A program made the position numbers and the translations under genes. From Arion vulgaris (taxonomy: Eukaryota > Mollusca > Gastropoda > Stylommatophora > Arionidae): DNA of 64,000 nucleotides. The notes beneath the pieces were generated by a model. That model did not search any database. It was not told where the DNA came from and saw only the letters and a list, made by a program, of their open reading frames with translations. Positions 36,501-49,900 of this stretch are shown here, in pieces; the first letter of the stretch is position 1; each line of letters starts with the position of its first letter. The stretch covers positions 10,214,671-10,278,670 of the forward strand of contig CM036775.1 in assembly GCA_020796225.1 (NCBI GenBank). Direction: 5' to 3'.

Positions 36501-39500
36501 CACTTATACGTTCAGTAGTTTGCCATTGCTTTCTGAGCGGCGAGGTCTATTTTTACATATTGTAAAAATCCCATGGAAACGAATTTGCTTCCAAACTTGT
36601 CCACCGTGAGGTTTGAACCAGGTACGCTTGGTTCGTGATCGAGCTCACTATCACTTGAGCTACAGATGCTCACCTACAACTAATACAATTGTAATAATAA
36701 TAATATCAGCAGGAATCACCTGTGTGTTGCAGGGCTTACAAGGGACAAAGAATAGTAACACTGTGACCTACAACGCCGTAAGAGGAGACTGAGGTAGTAT
36801 TTAGGGAACCTACCCTAGTAAATAAAAAGAGTCACAGAAATCGGAGGTGCTGGCCTACTTGTAGGTGCATAACGCCTTCTTCTTCGAACGCTCCATATCG
36901 ACCACTTGTTAATCACTCTTTGTGCTTTGTATGTGATCTGAGCCTAAGAGCGATTGTATGTTGTGCCAGTTATGCGCCTACAAGTAGGCCAGCACATCCA
37001 ATTTTGATATGCTTTTTATTTACTAGGATAGCTCCGTTACCTCAGTCGTCTCTTACGACATGCCTTGTAGGTCGCTAGCTTATATTCTTTGCCCCCTTGT
37101 GAGCCCCGGCAACACACGCGCAATCTAGCAGTTGATGTGGATTGGTTAAACTGAAATCCTCTTCACATTCAAAGAGGGGATACAAAATGTCAGCTCTATC
37201 CATTGGCTGATCCCTCGATATGATGAGAGCCAGCCTGATCTCTCAATGCCAACGACACCTATGCGCCCCAGAATGAAGATAAGTGTAATTCCGCAAATTG
37301 TTGACGCTTGTAGTCATTCAGTCCATTGTCTACGCACCGAACCAGCCTCCATCTTTTGGATCATGCTCAATGAATCACTCAGAATGTACTCATGAGTGTA
37401 GTTTTGTGACTCCAGCCAGAGTAGTACCTTGGTCACCAGAGTAGAACCATGTCTATGTTTGAGTAGTGACAGTCTGTACTAAGAGAAAACAGACACAACT
37501 AAGAAGATGGAGAAGAAGCGAGAAGGAGAAGAAGCGAGAGAGAATATCAGTTATATGAGGACTATCATCATAGCACTCGGACATATCCATAGGTGCTCCG
37601 ATCTCTGCAAATCCAGCAGCGTCCAGCGACCCAACACGCCAGTTCGATGTTGATTAATCTCTCTTTGCATATTTAGTATGTCGTTCTTTTCCGGCTGCAC
37701 CAATATTGACACCCATCTCTTTCAATCTGGTCAGCGAGTGGGATTCACAGCCCTGAGATTCCTCTGTTCGGAAAGACTCTCTCAATGCGTGAAGAATGAC
37801 ATTTCGATCCATGGCATCTCCCTCTGATATTGTAGCCAAGCCAGTCAATCTATCAGCTCGTTCATTACCCTAACTCCTGCGTGCCCAGGGACAAAAATGA
37901 AGGTGATTTCTCTGATCATTGTCTGTACCAGTACACCCACCCAGTTGTGTCTCACAATTCCTGATTCGACTTTACGAATCATGTTCATGGAGTCACTGAG
38001 TATGAAAACACGAGAGTAGTTGTGAGATGCCAACCAGTTCACCGCCCCCGTAACCTCCCGAACCTCCATTGCCAAACTACTTGTGGTTGTTGCGTAGGCC
38101 CCACTGGCATCTCTTATTATTTTTCCTCCTGAGCGTGAGAGAATATATGCTTACCTAAGTTGTACTTGCAGACTTGTGCATAAAGTTTCAGCTTACATGC
38201 AACATTTGAGTCACCTGAAATGTAGTAACAACACAGAGAGAGATAAATGACATGTCTGATGTTGGTTTCATTACTGACATACTACTTTTGGTTTATGTTA
38301 TTAAAGGCCATCTACAAGAGTCATGGCAGCTAGTTCAGAGACATCATTATCAAATTGCTAGTCCTGAGCAGAACTTTGCCACCCCAACAGTCCCCAGGAA
38401 TTTCTATCTCTCATAGGCCAGATTTCTCTTTCTCTGCAGCCGTCATGTTCAAACCATCAGTTTAGAGACTTACAAAATGATTACTCACACACAGTTAAGC
38501 AATGTGCTTGCTCCCACATAATTAAGGGGGGACTCTGGTCTTGAAACTTTTTTCGTTGCTTTGGTATTAATGTAGAATTTGTATAACAATTTTGACAGAT
38601 TATGACTTAGAATAGTAGAAAAAAATTAGTAAAAAAAGTCACAGCTTGCCATGGAAACAATACAAAATGGCGCTAGCACACAATTTCAAATCCTAAGGCT
38701 CTGAAGTTAATGAATATAAATGAATTCTGTTTCACTCTAAGGTGAGCAATTGTAACATCTACAAAATTACACATTCTTTTTAGGATATATTAAATATTAC
38801 ATTTTTATGAATTTTTGTGTAAACACACCCTCCAAAAACAGCTTTTTTGACCAAATTTTGAGGGAATTTTTACCAAAAATTTATAAAAATTAAATATTTA
38901 ATATATCCTAAAAATCATGTGTAATATTTTAGATATTACAATTGAGCACCTTAGAGTGAAAACAGAATTCATTTACATTCATTAGATTCAGAGCCTTAGG
39001 ATTTGAAATTTTGTTTTTGGTGGCCATTTTGTATTGTTTCCATGGCAACCCTTTGACATTTTTTTACTAATTTTTCTACTATTCTAAGTCATACTCTTTC
39101 AAAATGCTTATACAAATTTTATATTAATATGAAAACAACGAAAATGATTCTGATTTTCAAGACCGAATCCCCTTAAGCAGTAAAGCTAGTCCCAAGGTTG
39201 ATTCACGTTCTCTAACTAATTCCAAGATTGATTCATGTTCTCTAACTAGTCCCAATTGATTCATATTCTCTAACTAGTTCCAAGATTGATTCATATTCTC
39301 TAACTAGTCCCAAGATTGATTCATACAAACACTCTTGTTAGTCCAGGGTCTGACAGATCAATTACTCTCTCACCCACAGACAGACCAGACAGTTGCAGAG
39401 TCTGAGTGCCACACACAGACAGACTAGACAGTTGTTGAGTCTGAGTGCCACACACAGACAGACTAGACAGTTGCAGAGTCTGAGTGCCACCCACAGATGT

Positions 39501-42500
39501 TTGATTATAAATTACATAATGATTATCTATAGGAAGAAGAGGAATCTCTCCCCAAACAAAAACAAGCAATCATTGTGAGTTCCTACCTACAAAACTGAAC
39601 CAATCTCCAACAGGTTCGTTGGCTAGTTTAGCTGCTACCTGCTTGCCAACACGTAACACTCCATCACGTAATGGTTTGATGGCACAGTGACGACCTAGTC
39701 TACACAGCTCATACACTGTGCTTAGTTCCTTGAAGAATGTGACAATATGTTGTAACAGGAAGTCACTTTCTGGTGCCACAACCACGTATAAGACATCTCG
39801 CATTCGTCCTGCAGGTTCCAAGAACTGTTTCTCCTGAAATATTGAGGGGAAATGTTGAGACAATCATGCTCACAACTAGACATTTCTATACATCAATATT
39901 TCTATCTGTCTGTTTTACAAGTCTAGATATTATGTCTGTCTATCACTATTATTTCAACCGCAGTAAGGAACAACCTCACCCAGTCCTTTGCAAAGTAGTA
40001 AGTGCTCTTTGACGTAGATCCAAGCCAAAATATACACTATTAAAAGATCATTAACCCTTTAGCTGCTAAAGGCGCATTAACACGTCTGTTATTATCTCGC
40101 CTCTGTGGGCTAAAGACGTGTTAACATGTTATACATTGCTACTGTCACTGCTATAGGCGTACATTCAGGTTTGTGACCTAGAAACAAAGAGTAGCTATTT
40201 TTAGCTCAGCCTTCGGAAAGTATGTAGCAGCGAAAGGGTTAAAGAGTGTTTATGATATAATGCAGAAGGAACGCCGCACTCAAATCAGAAAGGCTGCAGT
40301 ATAAAAGGCTCTCCGGCGTAGATCCAAGTCAAAATATACGGCAAACGGATCTTTAAAGAGAACTTGTAAGAATGAAGGGGAAGTGGTGGGTATTGAGATT
40401 GACTCGAAACACTTCCCATAGGAGAAAAATGGTAGTCCTGACCTACAATGTATGGTACCATACACAAAGTGGGGGCCTAATTTTAACAGGGGTTCAACGT
40501 CAATTATATATCACAATAAGAATAAAATTGGCAGTGAAGAAGCAATGCTAAGAAGAAGAACCGTAGTAGCGTAGTTGTTAGTCAAGTCGCTTCTTAGACT
40601 AGTTGTCTGGGTTCAATCACACAGTGGGCGTGGAATTTTTTCACACCGTAGCGGCTGTCAGGTCAACCCAGCCTCAAATGGTTACCAGGAAAAGCAATAA
40701 GAAGTAAAAGCAGAAGGCATTGAGTTGAACAAATCATCCATCGAGTGCCAACAGTTAATGCAAAATACAGACCTAACACTATATTTCCCTATATACCTAG
40801 TGGTATAAAAACGGTTTCTTTACTTTAAAAAAAACAACTATGTCTGTTTTATCAGTCTATATGTATGCCTGTCTATCTATCTCTGTAGATGTGTCTCTGT
40901 CTAGATATGACTGTCGGATCAGGGACCTCATATCAAAGTATGCTCTTGTCTTTCTGTTGGGTCAGAGATAATGTGTGCACTATTCAAAAAGCTTACACTT
41001 CTTCTTCTTTGCGATCGCTATTTTGATGATTATACCGTTAGACGCGTTCTTATGATGAAGTCGACTGTTGTCTGGAGCTCATCTCTGGTGCCATGTAGTT
41101 TTGAATGTAGTGTTGTGTTGTAGGGCCAGCATTCCTTTCTTGGGAGGACATACAGGGGACAGTCTTGCAGAACATGTTCTGTGGTTTGTTCAGCGGTGCC
41201 ACAGAGGGGATGGGGACAATCATAGCTTGTGTAAAGCTTACACAAAATCGTATACCATAAGGTGATGCAGACAGCCAATCTCTGTCGGGTCAGAGACCTC
41301 ACATCAAAGTATACCCTTGTCTCTGTTGGGTCAGAGATAATGTGTGCACTATTCAATAAGCGTACACAAAATCGTATACCATAAGGTGATGCAGACAGCC
41401 AATCTCTGTCGGGTCAGAGACCTCATATTAAAGTATGCTCTTGTTTCTCTGTCGAGTCAGTGTCCTCATATTAACCGGATCGATCCCGGAAACGAAAATC
41501 TCCGGGATTTTGTTTATATAGTGGTCCCTCCCAAACACGAAAATACCGACTTTTTTACTGTCAGTTTGTAACTGCTTTACGTTACAACTAATCAACCAAT
41601 TTTATAACGGACTTTCGCATCCGGGCATTTACTAACGGAACTACTTTCTTTTAGTCTCTGGACGCTCTACTGAAAGGTTCTGTATTTTATCTCCAATTTT
41701 CAAATCGACTGTAAAAATTTCAAAAATTTTCTGAAAATGGCTACTAATTATGACAACGATAGTGACAGCTCTGATATATCTTTTCATGGACATTTCATCG
41801 AGTTAGAAAAGGATACTCGTGTTATTGATGTGGAAAGTGACATAGATGTCCCTTTCTCTGATTCAGACCACGAGGCTTCAAGTTCTGATGAGGAGACCGT
41901 TATTTTGCGGTTTTAACTGTGATCGTTGGTGTGATGCCACCTCCCCAGTTGAAGTCGAGCCATTTGTCGAAGACTGTGGGCCTGTGCACGTCTTAGGTGA
42001 GGATGCTGATCCATTTGATTATTTTAGCCTGATAGTTAATGAGGATTTCTATCAGTTAGCTGTTGATCAGACCAACTTGTATGCCGTTCAACGTCAGGAA
42101 ACCACCGGCAATGTTGACAAGTACTGGGTACCTGTAACGCCTTCTGAGATTAGTCTGTATATGCACATCAATATCTTGATGGGCATTGTTGTTTTGCCAC
42201 AGTACAAAATGTACTGGAGCACAGATGATCGATTGAATCAAGTAGGGATTTCGAAATGTATGTTGAGAAACAGATTTGCTAAAATTTCTCAGTACTTTCA
42301 CCTGAATGATTCGAGGAATCAGTTCCCTAAAGGCCATAGGAACTACGACCCGCTGTACAAAGTAAGACCTTTCCTCGACATGGTGAAAAGGAACATAGCT
42401 TCATGTTATCGCCCTGGCAGAGATATTAGTGTTGATGAAGCTATGATTCCCTACACTGGTCGTCTTAACTTCAAACAGTATATCAAGGGTAAGCCCAACC

Positions 42501-45500
42501 CTTGGGGGAATCAAGGTCTGGTGTGCAGCGGACTCGGTTACAGGTTACCTTCTAAACTTCGACGTCTATGTTGGTGCAGTTCATGATCCAATGCCATATG
42601 GATCAGGCCATTATGTTGTCTGCAAAGTAGGAGAACCTTACCGTCACAAATATCATCATTTTTATTATGATAATTACTTCGCTTCTTTACAGCTGGCGGT
42701 GGATCTCCTCAACAAGAAGACCTACTCGTGCTCTACAATACGACTAAATCGCAAGGGCTGGCCAGCTGACTGTAAAGCAACTGCAACAAAGCGAATGCAG
42801 AAAGGTTCGGTGTTGTACAGGCAGCAGGGGAATATTGTGGCCACTGTCTGGAGGGACAAGAGAATTGTCAATTTGCTGAGCACCAATACTACGCCAGGAG
42901 AGACAACAGTATCACGTCGTGCCCCTGGTGGTAGACAGGAGTTGCAGGTACCATCAACCGTGGCATCCTATAATAAGTCTATGGGTGGCGTGGATAAGTT
43001 TGACCAGCTTTGCTCATATTACACTGTGGGAAGGAAGTCTGTTAAGTGGTGGAGATATCTATTTAATTTTCTCTTACAGACTTCCATCGTCAATAGCTGG
43101 ATAATCTATTCCAATTGGTCGCCCACACCCAAAGGCTAAGGATATTGACCAGATAGATTTCAGGCTTGCTCTCTGTGCATCACTCGTGAAGGGCAACATT
43201 GTCACGAGGAGAGCTAACCCCTTTTTGCCTACAAATGTACCAGTCACTGGCAATCAGTCGTCGCACCGCATGATTCGCATGCCAGGAAAATGTAAATCCT
43301 GTTTCTGGTGCCGCACCAGAAAAGCACCTGATGGCAGCAAGAAACGCCCAGGAAAGCGTATATGGTTGTAACATTTGCAGATACATCTCTGCAAAGGTGA
43401 ATGTTACTCCAAGTACCATTCCAACCTGGATTTATGACATTCGGTGAGTACACTGTCTTGAACTGTCGAGTAAAATTTTGGTGTTTTTTTCAAATTTTTT
43501 TCCACCAACTTCTACTGCATTTTTCAATCCTTCTTTTTTATGTATTCATTTTAATTAAGTTTATTTTTAAACTATGTCCATTTTCTTGTTCACTGACACA
43601 AATTTGAGTGTCCTAGGGTCAATAGTTTTTTGTTATTAATTTAAAAAAAACATGCTGTGGAATGTCAGTGGGTTATTTCCCTTTGCTGGGATTTGGGAAG
43701 TGATTTGGTGTAAAATGGTGTGGGGTCCAGAGGGTTAAAGTATGCTCTCGTCTTTCTGTCAGGTCATAGATAATGTGTGCACTATTCAAAAAGCTTACCC
43801 AAAATCGAATACCATAAGGTGATGCAGACAGCCAATCTCTGTCATGGCCAAGCAGAAAGTTTGGAATCGGCTGAGGTTCATGGTTCTCTTCTGTACCTAG
43901 AAGAATACAAACAAATAAACATGTAAAGAGACAGACATAGACTACAGCAGATGATCTTAGTGAGTTACGTCCCAGAATGATTAAACAAAATTCTGAAACT
44001 GAAACAACCCCCAACCACAAAGAATGATTAGCATTGCTGATATGGTTCGGTCACATAAGCAGATTATCAACAGATCTCAAAGAGTGATTAGTATGGTTGA
44101 TAAGAATGGTTCGGTCACATAAGCAGATTACCAACAGATCTCAAAGAGTGATTAGTATGGTTGATATGAATGGTTCGGTCACATAAGCAGATTACCAACA
44201 GATCTCAAAGAGTGATTAGTATGGTTGATAAGAATGGTTCGGTCACATAAGCAGATTACCAACAGATCTCAAAGAGTGATTAGTATGGTTGATATGAATG
44301 GTTCGGTCATATAAGCAGATTACCAACAGACCTCAAAGAGTAATGTTACCCCAATACAGTGGATACAAATCAAAAGTTCACCATGCAACAGATGGACCTG
44401 AGAAATAGCAGAGGCAGTGAATGACACTATTTATGTAACACACACAGAGAGCCAGATCTAGAAATCTCTTCATATCCTGACACTGTGAGGCACATTCGGT
44501 TTAGAGAAAAGCAGAAGAAAGATAAGAATGAATGTTAAGAATTCAGAAGAAGATACATTTACCGACAGCGTGGCACCGGGACTCGCAAGGGAAGCAAAGA
44601 ATAGTACCACTGCGAACTACAAGACATGAAGTCTAATAATAGCCGTCCATCGCAAGCGATGATGACAACAATCTCAGACGTGTACTGTTGCACCTCTCTG
44701 GTGTGTGCGGGGGTGACTGTAGAGTCCAATCCTAGAACAGAATCCCCGACCACAGGTGGGGCATACATGATCAAGGTTAGACATGTGCGTGTTGTGTGCT
44801 CTGTCTTTTCGCTGCTCGTTTTCTCTGTGACTCAACAATACGATGATTCTCAGCTATTCGGGTTCCTCTTTGTTGTTACAGCGCCACATTTGGCGATCTT
44901 GCGCAAGGGATTCCCAGCACGTATTGTCTATATCGAAGCATTTCAGAGACACTTTAAGAGTGTCTTTAAAGCGTTTTTCTGTCCACCAGCTAAACGTCTG
45001 CCCCTTCAAGCTCGCCATACATCAACTGTTTTGGGATGCGTTTATCAGGCATTCGAGCAACGTGACCGACTCATCTCAGTTGGGCCTTCTGCAACAGGGT
45101 ATGAAGTAAGTGGTGACTGATGTAGGGCCTAGGAAACTACCATAGTGTATAAAAGCATCGTAGAAAATCAGAAGTGCTGGTCTACTTGTAGGCGCATAAC
45201 TGGCACAACGTACAATCGCTCTTAGGCTCAGATCACATACAAATCATACAGAGTGGTCAACAAGTGGTCGATATGGAGCGTTCGAAGAAGAAACATCTAC
45301 TCATAATTAATGGTTACAATATGATGTGTCGGAAGATGAGGCAAGTAGGATGTCCGAGTGATGGAGGAGGGTACATACCTCGACCAGCCAGGTCATGGAA
45401 ATCCTTCCAGCTGATTGGACCCTGAAGTTTGTAAGTATTCTCCCACTTACGAGTCACTCTTTTATTCTGTATAGCATTCTGTAAGATTGGATGTAGTGAC

Positions 45501-46686
45501 TTGAGACATTGAATGGTGTCTTGTGAGTTGCCTGGAACACAGCTAACTCCTGTAGATAGACAAGAGAGAGACACTTGCATCTCAAGTATATCTCTACAAA
45601 AATTATACTTATCAATATTGAATCATGTACATATACTCACAGTATGTCTCTAAGTGTTAGTTTAGTCATCGAATCATCATCACTGCATGTCTTCTTCTTT
45701 GCGATCGCTTTTTGATGATTATACTGCTAGACGCGTTCTTATGATGAAATCAACTGTTGTCTGGAGCTCATCTCTAGTGCCATGTAGTTTTGAATGTAGT
45801 GTTGTGTTGTAGGGCCAGCATTCCTTTCTTGGGAGGACATACAGGGGCAGTCTTGCAGGACATGTTCTGTGGTTTGTTCAGCGGAGCCACAGGGGCACAG
45901 TGGGGTTGGGGACAATCGCAGCCTGTGTAGGTGTTTGTTCAGTCTGTTATGACCTATCCTGAGTCGGAAGATGATAGTCTGTCCTTGTCTGTCAAGTGTG
46001 TGGTAGTCATCGTTGGATGGTTTAGGTTCTTTTCTAATGTCCATGATAGCTTTATCACTGCATATCAAACCAATTAGTCCATAAGTTCTCCGATATCTTC
46101 CTCAGTATGTCTCTCAGCATGTGACGACTAACGACACCAGTTCTTTGTTGGTTTACTATACTTTTTTGTCTACCAGCATAGTGTTCTTGTCTAGCTACAC
46201 CACACTTGACGTTCTTGCAGTCTGGTTAGTGTTGCAGATTCACCACTATTACTTGAATCATTTACAGGACCTCTCTCACTTAGTGAATTTATAAATATCA
46301 GCCTGGTCCATTGCTCACCTGCTTTTTACAGCAGCCATACCTGCAAGCCTATGAGCGGCTCATTTCCCGTATACTTGTATGTCTTGGTACAAAAATAAAA
46401 CATGATCTTTGTCAGCTTAGACCTCCCCAGCGACTCCATCCAATGTCTCCTAGCCCATCCTGTTTCATTCTTCCTGAGCACACTCATTGTGTCACTGAGA
46501 AAACATGCATGGATAACAATCTATGATTGAGCCGTTCCATCACCTTAGTTATTGTCATTATTTCCATAGTGAGACTGCTTAGAGAGGTTATACATATACA
46601 TGCATGTTTTCAGCCTGTACAATACAATATAAGGCCCTGCCATATGTGTATACATTAATGTTACTGGTACAACAATACAAACACTA

Positions 46687-46725
<39 letters not shown>

Positions 46726-46911
46726 AGGCCACTTGTGCATACAGTTGTGTGACTGGTACAACAATACAAACACTAGTAGAGCGAGAGAGAGAGAGAGATA
46801 AGGCCACTTGTGTGACTGGTACAACAATACAAACACTAGTAGAGCGAGAGAGAGAGAGATAAGACCACTTGTGCATACAGTTGTGTGACTGGTACAACAA
46901 TACAAACACTA

Positions 46912-46949
<38 letters not shown>

Positions 46950-49900
46950 CCTCTACGATAAGGCCATGTGTGTATACATTAATGTGACTGGTACAACACT
47001 ATACAAATACTAGTAGAGAGAGATAGAGATACCTCTAAGATAAGGCCACTTGTGCATACAGTTGGTCTTGAGTAAATGATCATCATATCTGTTGGAAAGG
47101 CAATGATCCATGGCTTGACGAGCAACCTCCAATGCTTGACAAACAACATCATTAGCATCTGTGGTATCAAGGAAGAAGCAATAACAACATGTCAGCATAT
47201 GACAGCACAGAATCAAGTTTGACTTGTTCACAAACTAACATGACAATCTACTTCTACGATCCAGCGGCACTTGAGCTCTTACCCTTTGGCCTAATGCTAT
47301 GTAGTGATATCTGCATGTGTTTGTAAGTTGTTCTTTTGTTCCATATAATGTGTTCCAGATACCTGGCCTTATTTTTTTTTACAACAGAGAGTCTGCAAAA
47401 ATTAGCGGGAGTAACAAGAGAAACACCTTTTTTTCTTTCTTTTTTCTTTGTCCGCTTTCAACTCAGACTAAGTTTCATCTCTGAAACTGATTTTTGTGTG
47501 AAAATCCGTTTTACCAATTTCTTACAATGGCAGCAGTGTGCACATTGTAAATTACTTTACACTGGCAGCCATGTGCTCAATGTACTGTAATTAGTATTCC
47601 TCGCCATACAGGCAGATTTTCTCAGACTTCGGAGGTACTCACGTTATCGTCCTGAGTAAGACCAGGGACTCGAACAAATGCCGGACAGTAGGTTCGAACC
47701 CGAGCTATGAGGCGTCTCACAGCTAGCAGGCCGAGCTACTATCAACTACTCTAGGCAGTCCCCAGAGAAACACCTAAAAACAGAGTACAGTAGTTTTACA
47801 AAATCAATACACAGCAACGTTTCAACCAAATGGCCTTTATCAAGCAAAGGATTGCCTTTTGGTCAAAACGTTATAAGTATAAAATAGGCCCATCTGACAT
47901 ATGTACATGTGGCACCAGCAAAATGACAGAGACACACGTACTGCAAGAATGTCCAACATACAGTGAACAGAGAGAAAACACATGGCCAATCCCCATATCA
48001 GTCCAAGACAAGCTATACGGAGATGTACATGGACTCGGTTGACCACTAACTACTTTAAAAGTATACAAATCGATGTCTGAAACGTTCAAGAAGGTCAAAA
48101 CGTTGCTGTGCATTGTTATTGTTTTTAGGTGTTTCGCCATTACTACATAGTTTTACTGCAGTCTTCCCTTATATCGATAATGGGAGTAACAATGACAGAT
48201 AAGATAAAACAACAAGGCTGTTCTGTGAACTTAATGTGGGTGACGGCAGACACAGTACCTCTAATCTGTAACAAGTCCACAATAGTCGGATGATAACTGG
48301 TGTCCGAGGACATCTGTAGATGATTGAGATGATGGCTGCCTATACTGGACAAGAATGGGGATGCGTACTGACTCAGGAGGAGAGACATGATCTGTGGATG
48401 GAGAGAAGTAACAAAAGTGAGAGATTGTATTAATATAGCAATTAATCATCATCATGTTGCCTACAACTTCAATAATAACAACACTGCTGAGTCTAGTTAG
48501 TCTCTGCACACAAAGTCTGCATGCACTGAATTAGTCTTCTTCTTCTTTGCGTTCGTTCTTACGACCAATTTTAATCCCTCTTTGTGATATGTTTGATCTT
48601 TGCCAAGAACGTGTATATGTTGCACATTGGTTTGGTAGACCCCTAAATGCATAAACTTCTACATGTTTAGGACATGTGCATCCGATTTCAGCCAAACCTC
48701 CTTAATCGCCTCTCACGACATGCGTGGCAGGAAACAGTGGTTCTATTCGTTACACCCCAAATTTGGGCCCCGGTAACCACTTGGTCGACTGAAGTAGTAA
48801 TAGTGTACAGTACAGACAAACTTGGAGAGCCGCTGTAGCATAGTTGTTAGTGAACTCGCATCGCAAGGCTGGTGGTCTGGGTTCAGCTCCCGCAATGCGC
48901 GTGGAATTTTTCCCGACCACGACAGCTCTCAGGTCGACCCAGCCTCAAGTGGATACCAGACATGCTCTGGGAAAGTAAAGGCGGCCGGCGTGATGCTGAC
49001 CACATCACCCATCGTGCGCCGATGGTCAATGAAAAATACAGGTCTAACACTGTATTGACCTATATACCACAGGTATGAAAGGGTTCCTTTATTTACTTAC
49101 TTACAGACAAACTCACTGATGTTAGATCTACAGTAAATGGACTACACGCTGCAGCCGATCGTTTAAAAAAAATTGGATTTTTTTTTGTTTCTGAAGAGTA
49201 CAGATTTAAGGTTCTTTACGTTTTCTTCGATGATCTAGCGAATCTTCAACCCAGAGCTATGTAATGGCATCTGCATGTGTTTGTAAGTTGTTCTTTTGTT
49301 CTGTATGTGTTCCATTTATCTGGCCTTTGGAGGAAGGAGGATCTTCCTGACATCATCTAGTGCTTGGTACTTGAAGAGGTGGTGATATCAGCCCAACGCT
49401 ATGTAATGGTATCTGTATGCAAGTTGCTCTTTTGTCTGTATAATGTGTTCCATTTATCTGGTCTTGGAGGATCTTCCTGACATCATCTAGTGCTTGGTAA
49501 CTGAAGAGGTGGTGATATCAGCCCAACGCTATGTAATGGTATCTGTATGCAAGTTGCTCTTTTGTCTGTATAATGTGTTCCATTTATCTGGTCTTGGAGG
49601 ATCTTCCTGACATCATCTAGTGCTTGGTAACTGAAGAGGTGGTGGTATCAGCTCAACGCTATGTAGTGGTATCTGTATGCAAGTTGTTCTTTTGTCTGTA
49701 TAATGTGTTCCATTTATCTGGTCTTGGAGGAAGGAGGAACTTCCTGACATCATCTAGTGCTTGGCATCTGAAGAGGTGGTGATGAACGATTTCATGATGA
49801 TGTGTACACAGCTGGCACTCTGGAGTGTTGTGGTTGAATTCTGTTCATGCACTTAAGGTCTTCACCGGTCCACCATTGTTTTGAAAAGTTGTTTCTGTTG

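Noticed and set aside
41737..43447. A domesticated piggyBac-derived host gene
   Set aside because: It still has TTAA borders and inverted ends and carries frame disruptions, so it is a recent transposon copy rather than a co-opted gene.
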